Of a DNA stretch of 27,124 bases, positions 1 through 5,979 are shown one piece after another. Position numbers and translations under genes: made by a program. The DNA is taken from assembly GCA_964621615.1 (NCBI GenBank), contig CAZUMW010000055.1, positions 1 to 27,124 of the forward strand, written 5' to 3'. Position 1 is the stretch's first letter. Every line of letters begins with the position of its first letter. Origin of the DNA: CAZUMW01 sp964621615 (GTDB lineage: Bacteria; Desulfobacterota; WTBG01; CAIYCZ01; CAIRTM01). The notes beneath the pieces were generated by a model that saw nothing but the letters and a program-made list of their open reading frames with translations, was not told the DNA's origin and did not search any database.

Positions 1-52
1 TGCTGAAAAGATAGTAAAAAAGCTTATAAGTTAATAATAAACGGACGTCCCC

Positions 53-313
53 ATGCACTCCATGCACTCCCTTGGTGTATCAGCTGGTGGAACCTTATTA
101 CCAGGAACCAAAAATCGCGAGAATTGTCCAGATAAGGTGGGAGGCTTTTCTGTAGAATTTGGTGCAGGACCTATTGAATTAGCCTCAGGATTTGACACTG
201 ATCATTCAGAATTGATACCCTCGGTTGGAATCTCTGCAGGTATTGGTATTAAGGCCACAGTTTGCTACTACAGAATTCTGGAAAAAGAAAAAATCGGTTG
301 TTGTATAAAATAA
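53..313 (+). CDS. Toxin-like C-terminal fragment (RHS/polymorphic-toxin style), hypothetical
   Basis: This is an 86-residue frame, closed upstream by an in-frame TAA at 38-40. The N-terminus carries a tandem 9-bp duplication (MHS MHS). The body is glycine-rich and alternating (VSAGGTLLPG, VGGFSVEFGAGP, SVGISAGIGIK), a texture seen at the C-terminal tips of RHS-type or other polymorphic toxins. I do not recognise a catalytic motif. No good ribosome-binding site precedes the ATG. The palindrome GGACGTCC lies immediately upstream (43-50). It sits 7 bp before a small membrane protein gene, an arrangement typical of toxin tip plus immunity protein. Base composition is more AT-rich than the rest of the window, which suggests acquired DNA. 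It may be an orphaned tip cut off from its parent gene. The functional assignment is inference only. Confidence 0.35.
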   Translation: MHSMHSLGVSAGGTLLPGTKNRENCPDKVGGFSVEFGAGPIELASGFDTDHSELIPSVGISAGIGIKATVCYYRILEKEKIGCCIK

Positions 314-320
314 ATGAAAA

Positions 321-596
321 ATGGATCAAAAAATTTTAGATATTATTAGATATGTAAATTTAATAGGCTTGTGTCTCATTGTTTTTTCTTGTTTCAGAAT
401 GTTACATTATTTGTGTCAAAAAGGATTCGAAAAATCTTCTCTGTATAGTTTGAATGTGTTTTTTTTGACAAAATATATAAAATTAACACGGGCGGAAAAT
501 GGTAAAGTTGGAGTGTGGTTTAAGGTGTTTCTAATCGCTGTGGCATTGACAATTGTTTCGGGAATTTTGACTGAATTGTTTACTATTGAAAAATAA
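321..596 (+). CDS. Small membrane protein, possible immunity protein
   Basis: A 91-residue protein with two hydrophobic segments, roughly residues 13-30 (LIGLCLIVFSCF) and 69-85 (FLIAVALTIVSGIL), joined by a basic, polar stretch. It looks like an inner-membrane protein with a short cytoplasmic loop. It begins 7 bp after the preceding toxin-like frame and shares its low GC content. That spacing and topology would suit an immunity protein against a membrane-acting or pore-forming toxin tip, but there is no family recognition behind this. The region after its stop contains a 10-bp tandem duplication (599-618) that runs into the left inverted repeat of the neighbouring transposable element. Confidence 0.4.
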   Translation: MDQKILDIIRYVNLIGLCLIVFSCFRMLHYLCQKGFEKSSLYSLNVFFLTKYIKLTRAENGKVGVWFKVFLIAVALTIVSGILTELFTIEK

Positions 597-617
597 ATAG
601 CACAAAAGAGCACAAAA

Positions 618-633
618 GGGGTCAAACCTACAC
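618..633 (+). repeat. Left terminal inverted repeat
   Basis: The sequence GGGGTCAAACCTACAC is the exact reverse complement of 1696-1711. Similarity continues to about 651 with five mismatches in the next 18 bases, including a shared ACTTTG core. Confidence 0.8.
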
Positions 634-670
634 CATTGACTTTGCTGTAACGTTTTGATAGAAGGGAGCT

Positions 671-1696
671 ATGGCACGCCCGATACGAATAGAGTATGCA
701 GGAGCATGGTATCATGTAACCTGCAGAGGAAATGAACGTCGCCGTATTTTTGCTGATGATGGCGACCGGGTAAAGCTTCTGGGACTGCTTTCAGAAAGTC
801 AGAAGCTCTATGATGTAGAACTGCATGCATGAGTGTTGATGAACAACCATTTTCATCTGTTAATAAAAACCCGCCAGGCAAATCTGCAGAAATTCATGCA
901 GCGGTTCAACACCAGCTATACCATGTATTACAACCGAAGGCATAACCGCAGCGGGCATCTGTATCAGGGCAGATATAAAGCTATACTGGTGGATGCGGAT
1001 GCATATCTTCTGGAGCTGAGCCGCTACATCCATTTAAATCCGGTGAAAACAGGCAGGTATCGTAAGGCTTCTGCTGAGCAAAGGGCTGAAATTCTTAAGC
1101 AGTACCGCTGGAGCAGTTATCCGGGATATGTGCAGCTGCCCAAACGGCAGGATACCGTCATATACAAAGAAGTCCTCAGCATTTTGAGCGGTGCAGACAA
1201 TACCGGGGCCAGACAGAACTACAGAGCCTTTATGATAGACGGGCTTGCAAAAGACAGCACACCGCAAATCTGGGAGCAGCTTCAGGCTCAGGCGATACTG
1301 GGAAGCGATAGCTTTGTGGACAGAATCTATGAACAGTATTTAAAAAAGCGCAGAAAAGATACCAGGGAGCAGCGCGGGCTGGAAGAAATAGGGACAACGG
1401 ATCTGAGCATAGAACACATAGCCCGACAGGTGGCAAAGGAGTATAGCACAGCCCCTGAAGTTCTGTATCAAAACAGGAGTCCGCATACAGAGGCGCGGTC
1501 CGTGTTTATGGAGTTGTGCAGGCGGTATATGACAAAAAAGCAGACTCTAAGCGGTATAGGGGCAAAGCTGGGAATAAGCATAGCAGCGCTGGGGCAAAAC
1601 GCCAAACGCATCAGGGCTAAAATGGTAAAAGAAAAAAGGCTGCAAAACAGATTTACAGCGATTGAAAAAAAGCTGTTGTCAAAACAAAGTAAATAG
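671..1696 (+). pseudogene. REP-associated tyrosine transposase (Y1_Tnp/HUH) with DnaA-like C-terminus, nonsense-interrupted
   Basis: The frame opens at ATG 671 behind a good Shine-Dalgarno (AAGGGAG) and runs 341 codons, but codon 54 is TGA (830-832). It falls between LHA and VLMNNHFHLL, just before the HUH motif, where family members usually carry Tyr, Trp or Cys. The N-terminal part has the family's WYHVTCRGNERRRIF block. After the stop come the HFH metal-binding motif and LSRYIHLNPVKTGR, which holds the likely nucleophilic tyrosine. The last 90 residues (IEHIARQVAKEY and GIGAKLGISIAAL blocks) resemble the DnaA domain IV helix-turn-helix often fused to this family. Reinitiation at GTG 833 would lose the first strand of the fold. 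The assignment is firm; activity is doubtful. Confidence 0.85.
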
Positions 1697-1711
1697 TGTA
1701 GGTTTGACCCC
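1696..1711 (-). repeat. Right terminal inverted repeat
   Basis: GTGTAGGTTTGACCCC, the exact reverse complement of 618-633. It starts on the last base of the transposase stop codon. Confidence 0.8.
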
Positions 1712-1755
1712 ATGTCCTGCTCGGATGGAACGCTTGATGAAACATTAAGGGTGTC

Positions 1756-2394
1756 ATGATGAAAATCACCATTGTGTATGACAATACCGCGTTCAGGCGG
1801 GATCTTAAAGCCGACTGGGGCTTTTCATGCGTTGTGGAAGCCCATGACAGGACCATTCTTTTTGATACCGGTGCCAAAGGCCTGATTCTGCTTAACAACA
1901 TGAGAGAGCTTGGTATCAACCCTGCCGACATTACGGATGTTTTCATATCTCATGCACATTTCGACCACACCGGCGGCCTTGCAGATTTTCTAAACATAAA
2001 CCCGGTAACGGTATATATCCCCCGTTCCTGCCGGAAGCCCGCCGGTGCGGCCGAAGTGATTACGGTTAAGGAACCCGTCAAAATGTATCCCGATATCTTT
2101 TCCACCGGCGAGCTTATGAATAAAGAGCAGTCTCTGGTGATTAAAACCGATGATGGTGTTGCGGTGGTTGCAGGATGCTCTCACCCCGGAGTTGAGGCCA
2201 TATGTGCGGCCGCTTTACAGCGGGGGCCGGTCTATGCACTGATCGGCGGACTGCACGGATTCAGGGAATTTTCTTTGCTGGAGGATGTGGCGCTTGTGTG
2301 TCCTACGCATTGCACCCGTTTTATTCCGGAAATCAAGGCACGCTTCCCGGAAAAGTATGTTGCCGGCGGAGCCGGAAAAGTGATAGAAGTATAA
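1756..2394 (+). CDS. MBL-fold metal-dependent hydrolase (COG1237/MJ0296-like)
   Basis: A 212-residue metallo-beta-lactamase-fold protein. The diagnostic HxHxDH motif is present as SHAHFDHTGG (about residues 65-74). Further metal ligands are likely in GCSHPG (about 139-144) and in IGGLHG. The ending CPTHCT...GGAGKVIEV is typical of the family that includes 7,8-dihydropterin-6-methyl-4-(beta-D-ribofuranosyl)aminobenzene-5'-phosphate synthase-like enzymes. It is shorter than many relatives, lacking most of the insert between the first motif and GCSHPG, but the fold looks complete. No signal peptide is visible, so it is probably cytoplasmic. ATG codons at 1756 and 1759 are both possible; AAGGGTG lies just upstream. 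The substrate is unknown. Its last 38 bases are repeated at 3114-3151. Confidence 0.85.
   Translation: MMKITIVYDNTAFRRDLKADWGFSCVVEAHDRTILFDTGAKGLILLNNMRELGINPADITDVFISHAHFDHTGGLADFLNINPVTVYIPRSCRKPAGAAEVITVKEPVKMYPDIFSTGELMNKEQSLVIKTDDGVAVVAGCSHPGVEAICAAALQRGPVYALIGGLHGFREFSLLEDVALVCPTHCTRFIPEIKARFPEKYVAGGAGKVIEV
2356..2393 (+). repeat. 38-bp direct repeat, copy 1 (3' end of MBL gene)
   Basis: Starts TATGTTGCCGGCGGAGCCGG and ends GATAGAAGTATA. It matches 3114-3151 at 37 of 38 positions; the single difference is A versus C in the middle. Here it encodes the last residues of the hydrolase (YVAGGAGKVIE). Confidence 0.9.
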
Positions 2395-2570
2395 ATTACA
2401 TAAATTGTCAAACGTCTCATAGTAAAGCATTGAGCAAAAGCCGGTTCGAGCGGGGCTCTGCGCAGCATCCGCCGTATGAAAACTCACTACCCGGATGGCC
2501 GGCCCGATGCTGCTCAATATACATACAGATCGACGAGCTGTTACAGAATGGATGTTGTGAGTCAGACAAA
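2395..2570. other. Intergenic segment without recognisable gene
   Basis: About 175 bp between the hydrolase and the DUF2283 gene. Short peptides can be read on either strand, but none has a start, ribosome-binding site or family signature I recognise. It may be degraded sequence that came in with the DUF4258/DUF2283 pair. Confidence 0.4.
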
Positions 2571-2789
2571 TCAGGCGGTTTTAATGTGGACTTCGGCCGG
2601 AACGTGATTGATAGTGAGGTCATGAAGATCGAGCTTCTTGCTGGCATTGTCAATATCAATTCCAACCAAATCGCCGTTGTCGTCATAGTCCAGAACGACA
2701 CCGGATGATATCTCTTTACTGTCCACACTCGTTTTTGAAGAAAGATCAATATATAAGGAATCTGTATTCGGATAATAATTCAGTCTCAT
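2571..2789 (-). CDS. DUF2283 family small protein
   Basis: A 72-residue protein with the family's signature pattern: MRLNYYPNTDSLYIDLS, then SGVVLDYDDNGDLVGIDIDNASK. DUF2283 proteins are small beta-rich proteins that very often sit next to DUF4258 genes. The pair is frequently described as toxin-antitoxin-like, though to my knowledge the mechanism is not settled. Here the start codon overlaps the stop of the upstream DUF4258 frame (ATGA), so the two were translationally coupled. This gene is intact while its partner has an in-frame stop, and the coupling may therefore be impaired. A single shared promoter lies upstream of the pair. Confidence 0.8.
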   Translation of the reverse strand: MRLNYYPNTDSLYIDLSSKTSVDSKEISSGVVLDYDDNGDLVGIDIDNASKKLDLHDLTINHVPAEVHIKTA

Positions 2790-3031
2790 TGCTTAAACCC
2801 CCTATCTGGGAAGGCATTGTGTATTGTTTTTTTATCTTCAAGTGTTACAACGCGAAGAATTTTACCTTCAAATTCATCAATTTTACCCCAAAAGCGGTAC
2901 CGATTGTTTTCTTGCGGTTATGAATGAATATGGTTCGAAATGATCCGGATACACCATTCTTTCTTAATGTATGGTCGTTTCCGAAGAACCTCATTCTCAA
3001 AATATTCGGTAAATTTATACTCAGGAAACAT
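2786..3031 (-). pseudogene. DUF4258 family protein, interrupted by in-frame TAA
   Basis: Reading from ATG at 3031, the frame gives MFPEYKFTEYFENEVL...CIRIISNHIHS, then TAA (codon 38, bases 2918-2920). The same frame continues with NNRYRFWGKIDEF, EGKILRVVTLEDKKTIHNAF, PDRGFKQ and a final TGA at 2786-2788. The RYRFWGKI...LRVVTLEDKKTIHNAFPDR block is the hallmark of DUF4258 proteins that pair with DUF2283. Family members usually carry Glu near the position of the stop, so GAA to TAA is the simplest explanation. The frame is otherwise undamaged, so the mutation looks recent. The final TGA overlaps the DUF2283 start. Confidence 0.8.
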
Positions 3032-3070
3032 AGTTAAAATGTGACTGTTAAGTTAAGCTGTTTTTGTCAA

Positions 3071-3099
3071 ATTATACTCTATATAAAAGCATATACCAA
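3071..3099 (-). promoter_or_regulatory. Candidate sigma70 promoter for the DUF4258-DUF2283 pair
   Basis: On the minus strand, TTGGTA (3099-3094) is separated by 17 bases from a perfect TATAAT (3076-3071). It lies about 40 bp upstream of the DUF4258 start at 3031 in an AT-rich stretch. No experimental support. Confidence 0.5.
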
Positions 3100-3113
3100 T
3101 TAAAATTATCAGA

Positions 3114-3151
3114 TATGTTGCCGGCGGAGCCGGAACAGTGATAGAAGTATA
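3114..3151 (+). repeat. 38-bp direct repeat, copy 2
   Basis: Matches 37 of 38 bases of the 3' end of the MBL gene (2356-2393). This copy is not attached to an open coding frame and lies 50 bp upstream of the bilin-reductase-like gene. The two copies bracket the DUF4258/DUF2283 segment, so that segment (about 720 bp) probably arrived or was rearranged between them, with duplication of the hydrolase end. Confidence 0.9.
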
Positions 3152-3200
3152 CAGTACCAGATAAATCCCTTACAAAAATCATGCGGAGGGAATACAAACC

Positions 3201-3878
3201 ATGGATGAGCTGAAACAGAAAATGCTCGATATGATCGGGCCGCGCTACCCGCTTGAACCTTTGCCCGTTGCAGAAGACCTGCAGGAGATCAGGCTGCCGC
3301 TGGGCTATTTGAAGATGAATCTGTACAACTGGCGCACAAACAAAGTCCGCAAGGTCAATATCATGCGCGCAACGATAAAAGTGCCGAAGCTGGAAATATT
3401 TGCGATCGAATTCTACCCTGAAGACGGCTATGATATCCCGCTGCTTGCCATTGATTTTTCCTGCATGAAGAAAAAAACCTTTGTGTATATGAATTTTATC
3501 CCGCTTTTTACCGACAGCGCATACCGGCAGAAATATCTCGACCGCCTGCAGCCGGTTAAAGCGCGCTACCGGATCGAGCCGCCCGGAAAGCCAAAAGAGT
3601 GGATGCAGCCGTATTTAACGGAGTACAGCATTTACTCAATGGCAGACAACAGCCTGCTTGACGATGCAAAAAAATGCGCGCTTGACTATCTTTGCTGCTA
3701 TCTTGACCTGCTTGATGGAGCGGAAATACCCGCCGACAGCGATTCCCGCCGGAAGGCAGCAGACGCCTCGCTCAATTACTGTAATCAGCTCAGCGAAAAA
3801 GACGGGTCCCGAAAAATGCTCGGACGATTTATCGGCAAGGACCGGGCAAACCGGATTTTCAATGAAGTTATACGGTAG
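3201..3878 (+). CDS. Ferredoxin-dependent bilin reductase-like protein (FDBR/PcyA superfamily)
   Basis: A 225-residue protein that aligns from memory along most of cyanobacterial PcyA (about 248 aa). FDBRs reduce biliverdin to phytobilins with ferredoxin electrons. Matching blocks are PLEPLPVAEDL, the VRKVNIMRA strand, EFYPEDGYDIPLLAIDFS (PcyA FPEPLYGLPLFGCDIV) and the C-terminal NYCNQLSEKDGSRKML (PcyA YCQQQQKNDKTRRVL), followed by GRFIGKDRANRIFNEVI. The essential PcyA Asp105 aligns with Asp85. PcyA His88 aligns with Ala68 and Glu76 with Met55 or Arg56, so a PcyA-identical reaction is unlikely. GGAGGG precedes the ATG. The gene converges on a redox operon; no heme oxygenase is visible. Family membership is fairly secure from motif order; the substrate is unknown. 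Confidence 0.75.
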   Translation: MDELKQKMLDMIGPRYPLEPLPVAEDLQEIRLPLGYLKMNLYNWRTNKVRKVNIMRATIKVPKLEIFAIEFYPEDGYDIPLLAIDFSCMKKKTFVYMNFIPLFTDSAYRQKYLDRLQPVKARYRIEPPGKPKEWMQPYLTEYSIYSMADNSLLDDAKKCALDYLCCYLDLLDGAEIPADSDSRRKAADASLNYCNQLSEKDGSRKMLGRFIGKDRANRIFNEVIR

Positions 3879-3952
3879 GCCTTTCCATTTTAGGCAGGGG
3901 GGGCAAACAGTTCGCAATTAGCGGTTGCTCCTGCCAACCATATAATTTGTTC

Positions 3953-4756
3953 CTACAGCCCGTGCTCGGTGAACAGATCCCGCGAAAGGTAGCTTTCATC
4001 GGCAAAGCGGGCATGTGCCTTTTCTTCGGTAAGCCATGTGATGCGCCTGCCGTTTTCAGTGTTTTTGAGCACTTCGTCTGCAAGAAAGCCGGTGACCGTC
4101 GGCACGTCGTCGGCAAGAACGTTGTACACGGCTTTCGTTTTTTCGAGCTGCTCGGGATCCATCTTGCGCATGTCATCGAGCAAAAAGTCGGTAAGCACGA
4201 TGCCCGGGCTTATGGTGCCCACCTGGACCGGCCTGCCGCTGACCTCCTCTGCCACCGACTCGGTAAAATAGCGCAGGCCGCGCTTGGTTGCTCCATAAAC
4301 GCTCAGCCCGACGACAATCATATCGTCGCTGCCGAATCCCTCAGAGTTATAAATCTGTCCCGAGCCCTGCTCGAGCATACCCTTGAGGGCTACCTGCGTG
4401 CCGTATATGACGCCGGTAAGGTTGGTGTTTACAACACGGGGGATTTCCCGCTCATCGAGCTCCCACAGCGGCCTGGTGGTGTTGGCGATCCCGGCGTTGT
4501 TCATCCAGACATCAACCGTGCCGAAAGCCTCCCTGGCCGCCTGCCAGAGCCGGCGCACCTGCTCGATATCGGTAACGTCACACACATTCCCCAGCACCTT
4601 GTCCGGACCGTATTGAGCAGCTGCTTTTGCAACCTCGGCCTCCATTTCAGCCCGGGCATAGCTGCTGAACACAACCCGGCACCCTTTTTTCAGAAATTCG
4701 TGAGCAAGCCCAAGCCCGATGCCTTTAGAGCTTCCGGTTATAACAACAGATTTCAT
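3953..4756 (-). CDS. SDR oxidoreductase resembling NYC1/NOL chlorophyll b reductase
   Basis: A 267-residue classical short-chain dehydrogenase. It has the cofactor loop TGSSKGIG (residues 7-14), an NNAG motif and YGATK (YxxxK) catalytic residues. The Gly-rich loop and the RAE following the second strand suggest NADP(H), but this is tentative. Similarity to plant NOL/NYC1 extends beyond generic SDR features: DVWMNNAG (NOL DIWINNAG), EGFGSDD before the YGATKRG tyrosine region (NOL DGAGSDG and YGATKRS), SPGIVLTDFLL and NVLADDV (NOL SPGMVTTDLLM and NVLAEPA). NOL reduces a formyl group on a chlorin ring; NOL-like SDRs also occur in non-phototrophs, so this is not proof of substrate. It is the last gene of the minus-strand operon, 49 bp after a split-barrel gene. 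Confidence 0.8.
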   Translation of the reverse strand: MKSVVITGSSKGIGLGLAHEFLKKGCRVVFSSYARAEMEAEVAKAAAQYGPDKVLGNVCDVTDIEQVRRLWQAAREAFGTVDVWMNNAGIANTTRPLWELDEREIPRVVNTNLTGVIYGTQVALKGMLEQGSGQIYNSEGFGSDDMIVVGLSVYGATKRGLRYFTESVAEEVSGRPVQVGTISPGIVLTDFLLDDMRKMDPEQLEKTKAVYNVLADDVPTVTGFLADEVLKNTENGRRITWLTEEKAHARFADESYLSRDLFTEHGL

Positions 4757-4805
4757 GATTGCCCCCGGTTTGTTGAATCTATTCGGTTTTCAATCCGCCG
4801 CCGTG

Positions 4806-5258
4806 TTATGCTTTCCTGCCCGCAGCATTCTTTACGGTAAGCTTCCAGAAAGGCGAGTTTTCCGGGCTTTGCAGCGTTTTTTCAATAAGCGCGTCCCAGG
4901 CGCCTTCCGGAAGGCCCATATGGTTTTCTGCTGTGCGTACCGCATGGCGCAGCGGCTCCGCCTCGGTCACCTGCTGAAGCTCACCGTCGCAGATGACCGA
5001 GGTCCAGGTCATGTTTGCCAGGCCGAAATCCTCCGGCACCCAGTACACGACAAAACAGGCCCGCTTGTTCTGCGCGATACAGTCCATCTTTCTGCCCTGC
5101 CCGCCCATGGTAAGATAAATATCATTGCCGTCATATGCATAGGCAAGCGGGATAGCATACGGCTGCCTGTCTCCCTCCAGTGAAAGCAGCCCGACTTTCT
5201 GGTTTTTTAAAAACGTATCGATTTCCGTCCGCTCAAGCGTTTTCAGCTCACGCTTCAT
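4806..5258 (-). CDS. FMN-binding split-barrel protein, NimA/pyridoxamine-phosphate-oxidase-like
   Basis: A 150-residue protein of the flavin split-barrel superfamily, subtype resembling nitroimidazole-resistance (Nim) proteins. The motifs are FLKNQKVGLLSL, YAIPLAYAYDGNDIYL, GRKMDCIAQNKRACFVVY and, in the second half, a TWTSVICDGELQQV strand. Such proteins usually bind FMN, sometimes heme or F420, and reduce small electrophiles. It has no signal peptide and is probably cytoplasmic. A strong GGAGGGG Shine-Dalgarno precedes the ATG. It lies 57 bp downstream of another split-barrel gene in the same operon but belongs to a different subfamily, so this is not a simple tandem duplication. Confidence 0.8.
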   Translation of the reverse strand: MKRELKTLERTEIDTFLKNQKVGLLSLEGDRQPYAIPLAYAYDGNDIYLTMGGQGRKMDCIAQNKRACFVVYWVPEDFGLANMTWTSVICDGELQQVTEAEPLRHAVRTAENHMGLPEGAWDALIEKTLQSPENSPFWKLTVKNAAGRKA

Positions 5259-5315
5259 AATGCCCCTCCCAGATGTTTAACTGTTTAGCTGAACACGGCC
5301 TGGATAAACCGGATG

Positions 5316-5927
5316 TCAGCCCAGAGACTGCATGACTGCTTTGCCCGGCTCCCAGGTTTTGCGCACCGGGAACTCTCCCGGCGCCATGTGCAGCAGTATC
5401 ATTTTTTTCGGGGTTATTTTAATTAGATTGACCATTTTGCTGAAGCGCTCATACAGCGCATCATTTTGGCCTTCGGGCAGCTTGCCGCCCAGTGCGTATT
5501 CTTCGATCATCCCTTTGAGCGCTTCATCGATGCCGAAAGAGGCAAGCCTCTTGCGGCACTCATCGGGATTGTTTTTCATGTTGATAATTTCCGCCGTGCC
5601 GAAGTACTGCAGGCTTTTCTGCTCAAGGCTGTGATCGACCGGCTCATATACCCCGACGGAAACATTGGGGTTTCTCATAATATTGGCAATTTTGCCGCCC
5701 GGCTCGGCAAGCAGCCATATGGTCAGCCCGTCATTGTACAGATCGATGGGGGTAACGCGCGGCTCATTGTCAACGCAGGTTCCCAGCGCACAGGCCTTGC
5801 CGTGCTTGAGATTACAGCCTGGCTTTGTACGTTTGCCGCCGGGCTTGTTTGCCATGCTGTCAAGAAAAACAATAATTTCCTGTTCCAGGTTTTCAACCGG
5901 TATGTTTGTAGTTTTATGTTTGCTCAT
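5316..5927 (-). CDS. FMN-binding split-barrel protein (pyridoxamine 5'-phosphate oxidase-like)
   Basis: A 203-residue split-barrel flavoprotein. The core is LGTCVDNEPRVTPIDLY (first strands), LTIWLLAEPGGKIANIMRNP, VSVGVYEPVDHS and LQYFGTAEIINM. The C-terminal third is a helical region ending in a strand with ITPKKMILLHMAPG. An N-terminal extension carries a KPGCNLKHGKACALGTC stretch with three cysteines, which might bind a metal or form disulfides; this is speculative. It is clearly paralogous to the protein at 24771-25352 (shared PGGKIANI.RNP.VS and DHS..Q.SLQ.FG) and to the C-terminal domain of the cytochrome fusion at 7315-8112 (shared LGTC..N.P). GGAGG precedes the ATG. It probably reduces or senses a small molecule with FMN; the substrate is unknown. 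Confidence 0.8.
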   Translation of the reverse strand: MSKHKTTNIPVENLEQEIIVFLDSMANKPGGKRTKPGCNLKHGKACALGTCVDNEPRVTPIDLYNDGLTIWLLAEPGGKIANIMRNPNVSVGVYEPVDHSLEQKSLQYFGTAEIINMKNNPDECRKRLASFGIDEALKGMIEEYALGGKLPEGQNDALYERFSKMVNLIKITPKKMILLHMAPGEFPVRKTWEPGKAVMQSLG

Positions 5928-5979
5928 CAGCGCCTCCGATTAAAAAATATGAGTAGACGGTTCCGGAATATGGAGCCGG

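Larger units (their letters stand above)
618..1711 (+). mobile_element. REP-associated Y1 transposase element with terminal inverted repeats
   Basis: A unit of about 1.1 kb bounded by a perfect 16-bp inverted repeat (618-633 and 1696-1711) that continues imperfectly to about 34 bp (29 of 34 matching). It contains one transposase-like gene, now interrupted by a stop codon. The right repeat overlaps the gene's stop codon. I see no target-site duplication: the left flank ends in a tandem AGCACAAAAG repeat and the right flank is unrelated. Y1 (HUH) enzymes normally recognise subterminal hairpins and make no duplication, so this is expected. Confidence 0.65.

Noticed and set aside
830..832. In-frame TGA in the transposase as selenocysteine or recoded stop
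   Set aside because: No plausible SECIS-like hairpin is evident to me directly after it, and the window also has genes broken by TAA (2918-2920) and TAG (11801-11803), so ordinary nonsense decay explains it better.
3201..3878. Evidence for phototrophy
   Set aside because: No reaction-centre, antenna, phycobiliprotein or chlorophyll-synthesis gene is present; the FDBR-like and NOL-like genes alone do not imply photosynthesis.
3947..4840. Long plus-strand open frame (297 codons) opposite the SDR gene
   Set aside because: Antisense shadow: the minus strand carries all SDR motifs and the plus frame shows none.
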